In this document: piece after piece, positions 11,148 to 18,895 of the stretch | How the letters are laid out: each line of letters opens with the position of its first letter | Position numbering within the stretch: the first letter of the stretch is position 1 | Source: Spirochaetota bacterium | Lineage (GTDB): Bacteria > Spirochaetota > Spirochaetia > Treponematales > UBA12059 | Length of the DNA stretch: 43,563 nt | Direction of reading: 5' to 3' | Assembly (NCBI GenBank): GCA_003247225.1 | Contig: QKAK01000146.1 | Coordinates: 1 to 43,563 of the forward strand | The notes under the pieces: model-generated | Told to the model about the DNA's origin: nothing | The model's input: the letters and a program-made list of their open reading frames with translations, nothing else | Database searches by the model: none | Translations under genes and position numbers: made by a program

Positions 11148-11793
11148 GGCCCTGATAGTCGACGATCATCCCGTATTCAGGAACGGCCTCAAGACGGCCT
11201 TGGGCGGCTGGCGCGTCTTCGACGCGGTCGACGAGGCCGGCTCGGCGGCCGAGGCCCGCGACGCCGTGGACCGCGGCGGCTACGAGCTGGCGATGGTCGA
11301 CGTCGGCCTGCCGGACGGGAGCGGCATGGACCTGGTCGAGAGCCGGGCCGGCCTCGCCGGCGCTCCGGCCTTCTTCGTCCTGACCATGGAGGCCGACGCC
11401 TCGCTCGCGCGGCGGGCCGTCCGGGCGGGCGCCGCCGGCTTCGCGTCCAAGAACCTGGCGCTCGGCGTCCTGGAACTGGCGGTCAGGCTGGTCCTGGCCG
11501 GCGAGCCGTACATCGAGGGGGAGATACTGCGCGACCTCCTGACCGCCGACGCCGTGCTGTCGAGCTCCAGGCGGGAGGGGCGGCGGCTCGTCGGCGGGCT
11601 GACGCCCCGCGAGCGGGCCGCGCTCGACGCGCTGCTCGACGGGCTGAACGCCAAGGAGATGGCGCAGAGGCTCGGGGTCAGCCAGCGTACCGCGGAGAAC
11701 TACCAGAGCGCCGTCTACGCCAAGCTCGGCGCCAGGAGCCCGGTCGACCTCGTGCGCATCGCGCTCGGCGCCGGCCTGATAGCGTCACCGTAG
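11140..11793 (+). CDS. NarL/FixJ-family response regulator
   Basis: The 217-residue protein has a receiver domain (ALIVDDHPVFRNGL at the N-terminus, phospho-acceptor Asp54 in AMVDVGLPDGSG, conserved Thr/Lys positions in FVLTMEAD and AAGFASKN). Its LuxR-type DNA-binding domain spans about 148-210 (LTPRERAALDALLDGLNAKEMAQRLGVSQRTAENY). It should be phosphorylated by the histidine kinase just upstream and regulate transcription. ATG overlaps the kinase stop (ATGCGTAA), which implies translational coupling. Its 3' end overlaps the convergent membrane-protein gene by 9 bp. Targets cannot be inferred from the window. Confidence 0.95.
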   Translation: MRKALIVDDHPVFRNGLKTALGGWRVFDAVDEAGSAAEARDAVDRGGYELAMVDVGLPDGSGMDLVESRAGLAGAPAFFVLTMEADASLARRAVRAGAAGFASKNLALGVLELAVRLVLAGEPYIEGEILRDLLTADAVLSSSRREGRRLVGGLTPRERAALDALLDGLNAKEMAQRLGVSQRTAENYQSAVYAKLGARSPVDLVRIALGAGLIASP

Positions 11794-12432
11794 CGGCGCC
11801 GACGCGCCCGCTCCCCGCCGCGGCTCCGGGCCTGCCGCGCGAGCCTCCGCCTCCGCCTTGACGACGGCCAGGTACAGGGCCGGCGCCACGGCCAGCGTCT
11901 TGTCCACCAGGTTGACGGGCAGCCTGCCCAGGAAGGCCGCGGTCGCTACCGAGTCGGTGAACAGCGCGAAGCCGGCTACGATGTTGTCGATGTTCATCCT
12001 CGTGCCGCCCCCGTAGACGAGGGCCGCTATCAGGGCGCCGAGCAGCGCGTTGGCCAGGGTCACCGCGCCGACGCACAGCGAAACCGGCAGGGCGCCGCGG
12101 TACTTGCCCGAGGCCACGAAGGCCCTGACGACGAGCGCCGTGGCGATCCCGCAGACGGCGAACGGCAGGTGGACCCAGGGAAAGCCGTCGAGCGCCTCGT
12201 TCCAGCCGTTCGTCAAGATCGCCGTCGCTATGCCGTGCCATGGACCGAGTACCGCCGCCGCGATCGCCGTGAAGATCGAGTCGAGGAATAGGGGCAGCGA
12301 GTCCCTGGCCGCCAGGCTCAACAGGGCGTTGGCCAGCGGGAAGACGACGATGGCCAGGCACCACGCCAGGGCCGGCTTCCTCGAGACGGCGAGCGTCATG
12401 GCGCCCAATGAACTAGGTTGTAAAGCGCGCAT
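11785..12432 (-). CDS. Multi-pass membrane protein resembling an ECF-transporter S component
   Basis: The product from ATG 12432 is 215 residues with about five to six hydrophobic helices (ALAWCLAIVVFPLANALL, FTAIAAAVLGPWHGIATAILTN, FAVCGIATALVVRAFV, VTLANALLGALIAALVY, AGFALFTDSVATAAFLG). The segment LGPWHGIATAILTNGWNE resembles the GPWxG...GN motif of substrate-binding S components of energy-coupling factor transporters. No ATPase or T component is nearby, so it would need a shared module elsewhere. The start is uncertain: GGAG lies 11 nt away, and a TATACT hexamer lies only 5 nt upstream. ATG 12399 is an alternative. It converges with and overlaps the response-regulator gene by 9 bp. Confidence 0.65.
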   Translation of the reverse strand: MRALQPSSLGAMTLAVSRKPALAWCLAIVVFPLANALLSLAARDSLPLFLDSIFTAIAAAVLGPWHGIATAILTNGWNEALDGFPWVHLPFAVCGIATALVVRAFVASGKYRGALPVSLCVGAVTLANALLGALIAALVYGGGTRMNIDNIVAGFALFTDSVATAAFLGRLPVNLVDKTLAVAPALYLAVVKAEAEARAAGPEPRRGAGASAPLR

Positions 12433-12445
12433 GCCGTAGTATACT
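12418..12445 (+). promoter_or_regulatory. Candidate promoter with no protein gene downstream
   Basis: TTGTAA (12418-12423) and TATACT (12440-12445) are 16 bp apart on the plus strand. The octamer AGTATACT at 12438-12445 is palindromic, so a -10-like TATACT is present on both strands. No ORF follows before the terminator at 12614. Confidence 0.35.
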
Positions 12446-12451
12446 CCATGG

Positions 12452-12642
12452 CCGCGCGGTTCGCTCCGGCTTTTCAACGGCGATGGCCGCCGATCCGTGA
12501 GAATCCGCAAGCGAACGACGCATTTCGTCGCTTGAAGCCTCGGCCTCGTCGTTGTAGCATCCGAGCATCGGCATCCTGAGCCGCAAAATAATGTGTAAAG
12601 TACGCTTCGAGTCCGGGAGTCCCTAGGGGCTCCCGTTTTTTT
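12452..12642 (+). ncRNA. Candidate small RNA of about 190 nt, unidentified
   Basis: A sigma-70-like promoter ending at 12445 and a strong rho-independent terminator at 12614-12642 bracket about 190 nt with no credible ORF. Internal stem-loops are possible, for example CGACG/CGTCG around 12514-12533 and CCGA/TCGG around 12561-12571. Length is in the range of 6S RNA, but I cannot confirm the closing stem or central bubble of that family, and the SRP and tmRNA signatures are absent. It could also be an untranslated leader for the peptidase gene at 12764. The promoter is a guess, so the 5' end is uncertain. Confidence 0.3.
12614..12642 (+). terminator. Rho-independent terminator
   Basis: CGGGAG (12614-12619) pairs with CTCCCG (12630-12635), with an inner CCC/GGG extension, and is followed by a run of seven T. 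The nearest plus-strand gene upstream ends at 11793, behind an antisense gene, so this terminator appears to serve a separate transcript. Confidence 0.8.
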
Positions 12643-12763
12643 ATACGAGGCTCTTTATAGGGCTCCGCTCTAAGCTCGTAGTGAGTAGTCGCTCACGCAT
12701 CCTTGAAATCGTGCTATCATGGCTCGCCGGATCGGCGTATCGCGAGAATCACGGGAGGCGACT

Positions 12764-13963
12764 ATGCACGAGGAGAGAGCTAAGGCCGCGCACGCGTTCA
12801 TGAGCGGCATCATCGAGAGGCACGGCCCCCGCCTGCCCGGGAGCGAGGCTAGCCGGAAGGCGGCCGAGGAGCTGCGCGCGGCCGCGGCCGAGGCGGGCGA
12901 CGAGGCGGGCCTTCAGGAATTCAGGCTGAGCCCCGGGGCCTTCTTCGGCTACCTCAAGGCGATGATAGCGGCCTACGCCGTCGCGGCGCTGCTCCTGGCG
13001 CCGGCCCCGTGTCTGTCTTTCGTCCTCCTGGCCCTGGGAGCGGCGGCGCTCGTGCTGGAGTTCTTCCTCTACCGCGAGTTCCTCGACCCCGTATTCCCCA
13101 AGGCGCGCGGCGTCAACGTCTGGGCGTCGCTCGAGCCGAGCGGCCCGGTCGAACGGCAGCTCGTCGTCAGCGGCCACCACGACTCGGCGCCTATCTTCAA
13201 CTTCTTCGTCGACCGGCCGGAGCTGTACTCGAGGCGCGTCTACGGCGCGATGGGCGCCTACGCGGTCTTCCTGGTCGGATCGCTCGTCGTCGCGGTCGCC
13301 GTTCCGTCGATCATAGTCAGGGCCGTCGTAGCCGCCGCTTTCGCCCTCGGCTTCATGCTCGTAGCGCCGCTCTGGCGCTTCGTGGCCAAGCAGGGCACCC
13401 CGGGCGCCGGGGATAACCTCGCGGCGAGCGTCGCCGCCATCGAGATACTGCGCGAGTTCCGCTCCCGCCGGGACGCCGGGAAGGGGCTCGAGGGTACGCG
13501 CGTCGTGTTCGCCAGCTTCGACGCGGAGGAGGCCGGCCTGCGCGGCGCCCGCGCCTGGGCCGAGGCGAACCTGCCGGCCGAGGTGCCCACCTACGCCTAC
13601 AACATGGATTGCATCTATACGACCGACGAGGCGCGCTTCCTGTCCACCGACATCAACGGCAGCGTGACGATGTCGGCTCCGCTGGCCTCCGCCTGCTCGG
13701 CCATCGCGGCCGAGCTCGGCGCCGCCGTGCCGGTTAAGCCCATAGCCTTCCTGGCCGGCGGCACCGACGCGGCCGAGCTGGCCAAGCGCGGCGCCAAGGC
13801 TACTACCCTGATAGCCATGCCCTGGTCGAACGACGACCGCTCGCCGTCGTACCACACGCCGGACGACGTCCCCGCCGCCGTCGGCCTGCCTGCCCTCGAG
13901 CTGGCCATCGACGTCGGCGTGCGCCTGGCCGAGCGCCTCGACTCCGGCGAGCTGACCGTTTAA
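12764..13963 (+). CDS. Membrane-anchored M28-family zinc metallopeptidase
   Basis: The 399-residue protein has the complete M28 zinc site: SGHHD (His138, Asp140), GAGDN (Asp217), DAEEAG (Glu255 general base, Glu256 ligand), NMDC (Asp282) and SYHTPDD (His364). It should act as an aminopeptidase-like or carboxypeptidase-like hydrolase. Two hydrophobic segments lie at about 63-103 and two more at 161-203, splitting the first zinc motif from the second, so the enzyme appears membrane-embedded by an inserted helical region. This is an unusual layout for the family. ATG 12764 is chosen because GGGAGG lies 7 nt upstream; an in-frame ATG at 12719 lacks a ribosome site. Substrate unknown. Confidence 0.88.
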   Translation: MHEERAKAAHAFMSGIIERHGPRLPGSEASRKAAEELRAAAAEAGDEAGLQEFRLSPGAFFGYLKAMIAAYAVAALLLAPAPCLSFVLLALGAAALVLEFFLYREFLDPVFPKARGVNVWASLEPSGPVERQLVVSGHHDSAPIFNFFVDRPELYSRRVYGAMGAYAVFLVGSLVVAVAVPSIIVRAVVAAAFALGFMLVAPLWRFVAKQGTPGAGDNLAASVAAIEILREFRSRRDAGKGLEGTRVVFASFDAEEAGLRGARAWAEANLPAEVPTYAYNMDCIYTTDEARFLSTDINGSVTMSAPLASACSAIAAELGAAVPVKPIAFLAGGTDAAELAKRGAKATTLIAMPWSNDDRSPSYHTPDDVPAAVGLPALELAIDVGVRLAERLDSGELTV

Positions 13964-13970
13964 GGCCATA

Positions 13971-14055
13971 CGAATAATTTGATGAAGAGGATACGAGGAT
14001 ACGAGGGAAGAAAGAGAAATCGATAGGGGGTGGAGGGGCGCTTCCTCCCCCGCGC
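13971..14055 (+). repeat. Degenerate interspersed repeat, copy A
   Basis: The element starts CGAATAAT, runs through purine-rich GAGGATACGAGGATACGAGG and ends in a G-run/C-run hairpin (about 14026-14051, with the core GGAGG pairing CCTCC). The same order of parts appears inverted at 14938-15065. It fills the gap between the peptidase and phosphorylase genes, and on the minus strand the hairpin plus the T/C-rich tail could act as a terminator. Confidence 0.5.
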
Positions 14056-14844
14056 TCATCCCGCTCCGAGCGCCGTCAGCGCGGCGCGGTACAGCGTCTC
14101 GAGGCCGGCGTTCGTCGGCTTGGACAGGAAGTCGGGCTCCCATTCCGGTTCGGCGAGCGAGTCGCTGATCGTGAAGGCCGAGGCCAGGGCTACGCCGCGG
14201 TAGCGGGCCACCGTGAACAGCGCCGACGCCTCCATCTCCACGACCAGGGCCCCGTCGGCGGCGAACGCGTCGATCTCGGCCCTCGTCTCGCGGTACGGCG
14301 CGTCGGTCGTCCAGCTCCTGCCGCGGCGGAAGGCTACGCCGGCCGCGCCGATCGCGTCGGCCAGGGCCTCGGTCAGCGCCTCGTCCGGCAGGGCCGGCCC
14401 GCCTGCGGGCGCGTAATGGTACGACGTCCCCTCGTCGCGGAACGCCCCGTCGCACAGCACCAGGTCGCCCGGCCGGAGGCCCGGAACGAGCGCGCCGGCG
14501 GTGCCCATCGACACGAACGCGCGCGCGCCGAAGGCTATCAGCTCCTCGAACGAGGCGACCGCCGCCGGCGCCCCGAAGCCGAAGCCGCCCATGATGGCCA
14601 CCCTGCCGTCGGTCTCCTCGAGGTAGGCCAGCTTCTTCCTGAACAGGCCCGGGTGGAAACGCACCGGATGGTTCCGCGTGACGTAGGCGAACAGGGCCGG
14701 CTGGTACGACAGTATCACCGCCTCGGGCGGCGCGGCGGTCCCGCCGGCTCCCTTGAAGCCGGTCTCGTCCATGTAGTCCAGGAAGCGCCCCGGATCGACT
14801 AGCGACGGCTCGCGGTACTTGTCAGGATAGAGCGGTACGGGCAT
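14056..14844 (-). CDS. Purine/uridine-type nucleoside phosphorylase
   Basis: The 262-residue protein belongs to the PNP/UDP phosphorylase family: VSMGTAGALVPGLRPGDLVL (phosphate and ribose site region), WTTDAPYRET and VVEMEASALFTVARYRG (the E-M-E ribose-binding motif near residues 200-203), then TISDSL near the C-terminus. Length and motifs fit. It would split a nucleoside with phosphate into base and ribose-1-phosphate for salvage or catabolism. Uridine phosphorylase is the closest impression, but the base cannot be decided by eye. GGGAGG lies just upstream of ATG 14844, and a TATACT hexamer at 14869-14874 may be its -10. It is flanked by inverted copies of a degenerate repeat. Confidence 0.88.
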   Translation of the reverse strand: MPVPLYPDKYREPSLVDPGRFLDYMDETGFKGAGGTAAPPEAVILSYQPALFAYVTRNHPVRFHPGLFRKKLAYLEETDGRVAIMGGFGFGAPAAVASFEELIAFGARAFVSMGTAGALVPGLRPGDLVLCDGAFRDEGTSYHYAPAGGPALPDEALTEALADAIGAAGVAFRRGRSWTTDAPYRETRAEIDAFAADGALVVEMEASALFTVARYRGVALASAFTISDSLAEPEWEPDFLSKPTNAGLETLYRAALTALGAG

Positions 14845-14895
14845 GGCATCCTCCCTGACTAGCGCTCCAGTATACCCCAGAGGGCTTGTACGACA

Positions 14896-15065
14896 GAATA
14901 CGGAACAGGATGATCAGGATGAAGGCACGATGGACAAGATGGGGGAGGAAGTAGTGAACCGCCTCTCCCCCGGCCTTATCCTGAATATCATGCTCTTATC
15001 CGGATCATCCCGTCCAAATTTCCATTATTCGCTCTTTTATCTCTTTTGCTCTTATTCTCTTCGTT
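14896..15065 (-). repeat. Degenerate interspersed repeat, copy B, within a large imperfect palindrome
   Basis: Read on the minus strand it starts AAGAGCAAAAGAG (15041-15053), CGAATAAT (15024-15031), then GGATGATC and GGATAAGG blocks, and ends in a GGGGGAG/CTCCCCC hairpin (14941-14972), matching the order in copy A. The whole stretch from GAATA at 14896 to TATTC at 15030 is also an imperfect palindrome, with GGATGATC at 14908-14915 mirrored by GATCATCC at 15003-15010. No gene is credible in 14845-15088. Confidence 0.5.
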
Positions 15066-15088
15066 CGACTTAGTAAATGCGGCCGCTT

Positions 15089-17738
15089 CTACTCGTGCTG
15101 CCAGGCGAGGGTCGGGAAGGATCCGGCGTCGAAGTACCATAGAGCGCTTGTCTCGTTCCAGTCGCCGAAATCCGACCCGTCATCGAGCGTCGCGCCGTTC
15201 GGACCGCTGACGTCCGTCGGATTACCGAGCGCGCCGGCCGCGGGCGCGTGCCAGAAGCAGGTGGTCCCTCCGTTGTACGCCGCCGTCGCGGATCCGATGA
15301 ACGCGCCGGTGACCTGATCGCTAAGTTCTCCTGCGAAGTAGCAGCGCTCCACGCTAGGAGTACCGTAGCTGAGGTTCACCTGCCCGATGAAGCCGCCGTT
15401 GTTGGTCGTCGCGGCCGGTTGTACCGACTCGTTAACATAGCAGTCCTCTATGGTCGACGCCTGGTACACCGCCCCGGCGAAGCCGCCTATCGTATTGTCT
15501 CCTATGACGGTTCCCGTCGCGTAGCACTGCCGTACGCTGGCGCAGGTCCCGGTCGCGGTCGCCGCGCTACCGAGGCTCCCGACGAAGCCACCGATGATCT
15601 GAGTCCCGGCCGTAACATCGCTCGCGCTGTAGCAGGCCTCTATATCCGTGCCTTCCTTGGCGTAGCCTATGAACCCGCCGACGAACCGGCCTAGGGTCGC
15701 GCTCGTGGCGGTCACCGCGCCGCTCGAGCTCGACGATCGTATCTGGACTCGGCCGCTTCCGTTCGTATGGATCGAGCCCGATCCGGCGAAACCGCCTATG
15801 TACTCTCCGTCGGTAGCCGTTACGGCGCAGGTCGATGCGCATCCGTCGATCTCTATGCTGCCTGATCCCGAGTATAGCTGCCCGGCGAACCCGCCGACCT
15901 GGGTAACGTTGCTGCATTGAACGATTCCGGAAGCGTCGCAGCCATCGATCCTGAGGGTAACTCCGACGCTCGGCCATATATATCCGGCGAAGCCGCCTAG
16001 GTTCATGCCGTCTCCCGCGCCGCCGTAGAGGATGTTCCCTCGGGCTGAGCAGTTCGATATCACCGAGGCGTCGCGTATCCATCCGGCGAATCCGCCGACC
16101 TGCTGCGCGTTAGGAGACGTCGTCCCGTCGGCGGGGCCTATGTCTATAGTAGCCGCGCATGATTCGACGGTCCCGCCCAGCTCTCCCGCCAAGCCGCCCA
16201 GGTGCGTCGGAACGCTGGCGGTGGATTCGATCGTCCCCGAGACGCTTACCCTGGTCAGGGTGCCGTTCGTGCAGACGCCGGCCAGCCCTCCGATATACGT
16301 CGTCCCCGTCAGGGCTATCCCCGTTATCGTCACGTCCGATACGGTAGCGCCGCTTATGGTGCCGGCGAGCGCCCCTAGATGGGCCGCCGTGGACGAGCCG
16401 CTCACGGCGCCGATCGTAAGGTTCCTGACGGCGGCCCCCGTCGATACGAGCTTGAAGAAGCCCGCGTCCGTCACGGAGGCAGCGCCGAGCGCGACGTTCG
16501 AGACGCTTGCCGCCGCCGTCGTAGTCGCCGGTGAATGACGAGATGGGCGTCCACGCGCCGGTCGTCGCATCCGCGCCCAGGTCGATGTCGGCGGTCTGCC
16601 TGAAATGGGCGCCCGGCGCGTAGCGCACGTTATACAGGTCCAGGGGCGTGGCGACGAGGTATGGCGACGCCTCGGTCCCGAGGCCTCCCGAGAAGTAGCC
16701 GTCCGCGCGGATGGCCGCTATATCGTCGGCCGATAGGGCGCCCGCGTAGACGCGGAGATCGTCGACGGAGCCGTAGTAGTTGTATTCGGCCCCTTCGAAG
16801 AACGACGCGCCGAGCCTGATAGGCTGAGCCGTCGAGAAGGCGTCTAGGGCGCTAGAGACCCTCATGGAGCCGTTGAGATAGATGCTCGCCTGGCCGGTCG
16901 CCGAATCCACCACGGCGGCGACATGGTTCCAGTCGCCGTTAGCGACGACGTAGTCGGCCGTCTGCATATTGTCGCCCGAGTCGGTCTCGAGCCTTAGGGC
17001 GTTCGATCCGCTCAGGTAGAGCGTGAAGCCGTCCCCGTTGTATTCTTGACGGTTCGTGAGGATGACCCGGTCGGTGTCGCCTTCGGGGCGTATCCATACC
17101 GACAGCGTGAACGCGTCCGGCATCTCAGCGGGCTGGATGTCAAGGTATTCGGATTCGGCGATATAGATGTAGCCTCGGCCGTCGAGGCTGGGGATCGACG
17201 CGGAAGACGCGGTGGGGCCCCATGATCCTGCCGATTCCGGTTTGGCGCTCGTCATGCGCCCCTTCTCGTCGTTCAGGTCCGTATCGAAGCTGAAGCGCGA
17301 GACGAGCGCGCGTTCGGCCCAGGCCAGGGTAAGGGAGACGACGTTCTCGGCGTCGGGGGCGATAGTCACGGAACGGGTCGCTACGAAGGCCTCGCCGCCG
17401 TCGGCGTCGTAGCCGCTTATGGTGATGGTCCAGTCGCCGACGAGCAGTTCGAGGCTCACCCTGTTGTCGGCGGCGGATACGGTCGCCGCGTCAAACTCCC
17501 AGCTGCCCGAGCGGCCGGCCGGGCCGTCGCCTTCGAGCAGCCAGCGGCTTACGGTGCCCGCCAGGCCGGCCAGGCCGCCCGGGGCTCGAGACGCTTCGCG
17601 CGAGGCGGCCGGTAAGGCTATGGTCAGGGCGCCGGTAGCGTCCGGGGCGCCGAGCGTCGGGGAGCGGCACGAGGCCGTTACGCTTAGCATCAGTATGCTG
17701 GCTATGGTTAGGCCGAGACGGCCGGAGTGGCGCTTCAT
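15089..17738 (-). pseudogene. Frameshifted LamG/GLUG-repeat surface lipoprotein
   Basis: Two frames together encode one protein of about 880 residues. The first (from ATG 17738, GTAGGAG upstream) has a lipoprotein signal (ILMLSVTASCRSP), a beta-sandwich region and a concanavalin A/LamG-like domain (FTLSVWIRPEGDTDRVILTNRQEY, WNHVAAVVDSATGQASIYLNGS). It then reaches FTGDYDGGG, the usual entry into GLUG repeats. There the frame breaks, near 16505-16520, and the second frame continues VSNVALGAAS... and about twelve GG[LF]AG units (YIGGLAG, VGGFAGW, IGGFAGA) to the stop at 15089. Family spacing after DGGG fits loss of 2 nt better than gain of 1. GLUG proteins are typically cell-surface and adhesin-like. 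A sequencing error in the GGCGGCGGC tract is possible. Confidence 0.8.
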
Positions 17739-17862
17739 GGACGGGCTCCTACTAATAGATTTTCTATCGATTCGTTCGTAGAGACGCGTAGCAAGCTATC
17801 ACGCCGGCCCGTGGAAATCCAAGGCGGGCCGCGATCGGCGTCATGGTTATTTTATTGTAGTC

Positions 17863-17892
17863 TTGATATCGATACAAATTTAGATATATACT
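17863..17892 (+). promoter_or_regulatory. Promoter of nfnAB
   Basis: TTGATA (17863-17868) and TATACT (17887-17892) are 18 bp apart within an AT-rich stretch. The predicted start near 17899 gives a leader of about 100 nt before the GTG at 17999. Confidence 0.65.
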
Positions 17893-17924
17893 ATCCCCGG
17901 TTCGCCGACGAGTTTCTGGCGACG

Positions 17925-17979
17925 GACGGAAACGCTCGACGAGGATAGCGCGATGCTCTATTATGGTGGCGTTTCCGTC
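17925..17979 (+). promoter_or_regulatory. Long inverted repeat in the nfnAB leader
   Basis: GACGGAAACGC (17925-17935) is perfectly mirrored by GCGTTTCCGTC (17969-17979). The 33-nt loop contains a small AGC/GCT hairpin. The stem ends about 10 nt before the AGGAGG ribosome site, so the RNA could fold into a regulatory leader, or the DNA could be a protein-binding dyad. I know of no riboswitch class that it matches. Confidence 0.45.
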
Positions 17980-17998
17980 ATTAATAAGAGGAGGAAGG

Positions 17999-18895
17999 GT
18001 GAATAAGATAGTATCGAAGGCCCGCCTGTCCGACGAGGTATTCCGCATCGAGGTGGAGGCCCCGAACATAGCCCGCGAGCGCAAGGCCGGCCAGTTCGTG
18101 ATCGTCCAGACCGACACCGAGTGGGGCGAGCGCGTTCCGCTGACCATAGCCGACGCCGATCCCCATCGCGGCACCGTCACGCTGATCTTCCAGACGGTCG
18201 GCGTCAGTACGCACCGCCTGGCGGAGCTCGAGCCCGGCCAGTCCATCGAGGCGATGCTCGGTCCGCTCGGCAACCCGACGCATATCGAGCGCTTCGGCCA
18301 CGCGGTCTGCGTGGGCGGCGGTATCGGCGTGGCGCCGATGCACCCTATAGCCCAGGCCCTGAAGCAGGCGGGCAACAAGGTTACCATTATCATAGGCGCG
18401 CGCACCAAGGACCTCGTCATCCTGGAGGACGAGATGCGCGCTATAGCCGACGAGCTGATCGTGGTGACCGACGACGGCAGCTACGGTCGGAAGGCCCTCG
18501 TCACCGAGCCGCTCAAGGAGCTGTGCGGGGCCGAGACGCCTCCCGATATCGTCGTCGCGATAGGCCCGCCGGTGATGATGAAGTTCTGCGCCGAGGCTAC
18601 CAGGCCCTTCGGCGTCAGGACGCTCGCGTCGCTCAATACGATCATGATAGACGGCACCGGCATGTGCGGCGGCTGCCGCGTCTCTGTCGGCGGCCAGACC
18701 AAGTTCGTCTGCGTCGACGGGCCGGAGTTCGACGCCCACCAGGTCGACTGGGACGGCATGCTGCTCAGGCTGCGCGCCTACAAGTCGCAGGAAGACGCCG
18801 CGCACAAGGCCCTGCACGATGGCGGCCAGTGCCGGCTCGACGCGATGGCCGACGACGCCAGGAAGAAGGCCGAAGCCGAGGGAGGCTCGCGATGA
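17999..18895 (+). CDS. nfnA: NfnA-type ferredoxin-NADP reductase subunit (PyrK/GltA-associated FAD protein)
   Basis: The 298-residue protein starts at GTG 17999, with AGGAGG close upstream, giving the usual N-terminus NKIVSKARLSDEVFRIEVEAP. It has an FAD domain (KAGQFVIVQTDTEWGERVPLTIAD), an NAD(P)-binding domain (CVGGGIGVAPMHPIAQAL) and a C-terminal [2Fe-2S] motif (DGTGMCGGCRVSVGG...FVCVDGPEF). This is the small FAD/[2Fe-2S] subunit of NADH-dependent reduced ferredoxin:NADP+ oxidoreductase, which bifurcates electrons between ferredoxin, NADH and NADPH. It overlaps nfnB by ATGA, so the two are translated together. Without nfnB it could be confused with the PyrK subunit of dihydroorotate dehydrogenase, but no pyrD is present. 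Cytoplasmic. Confidence 0.93.
   Translation: MNKIVSKARLSDEVFRIEVEAPNIARERKAGQFVIVQTDTEWGERVPLTIADADPHRGTVTLIFQTVGVSTHRLAELEPGQSIEAMLGPLGNPTHIERFGHAVCVGGGIGVAPMHPIAQALKQAGNKVTIIIGARTKDLVILEDEMRAIADELIVVTDDGSYGRKALVTEPLKELCGAETPPDIVVAIGPPVMMKFCAEATRPFGVRTLASLNTIMIDGTGMCGGCRVSVGGQTKFVCVDGPEFDAHQVDWDGMLLRLRAYKSQEDAAHKALHDGGQCRLDAMADDARKKAEAEGGSR

Noticed and set aside
12452-12642. tmRNA, SRP RNA or tRNA
   Set aside because: No tag-peptide frame, no GGTC...GGAAGG-type SRP loop and no tRNA cloverleaf could be found; only an unassigned RNA is supportable.
13971-14055. CRISPR-like array from the AGGATACG duplication
   Set aside because: Only two adjacent 9-bp units occur, with no spacers; the element is a degenerate interspersed repeat.
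12749-14455. 568-codon minus-strand frame over the peptidase and phosphorylase genes
   Set aside because: Arg/Gly-rich shadow frame; it would cross two supported genes and a repeat.
14843-15073. Short plus-strand ORF between the phosphorylase and the GLUG gene
   Set aside because: It lies wholly in the palindromic repeat, has no ribosome site and encodes no recognisable motif.
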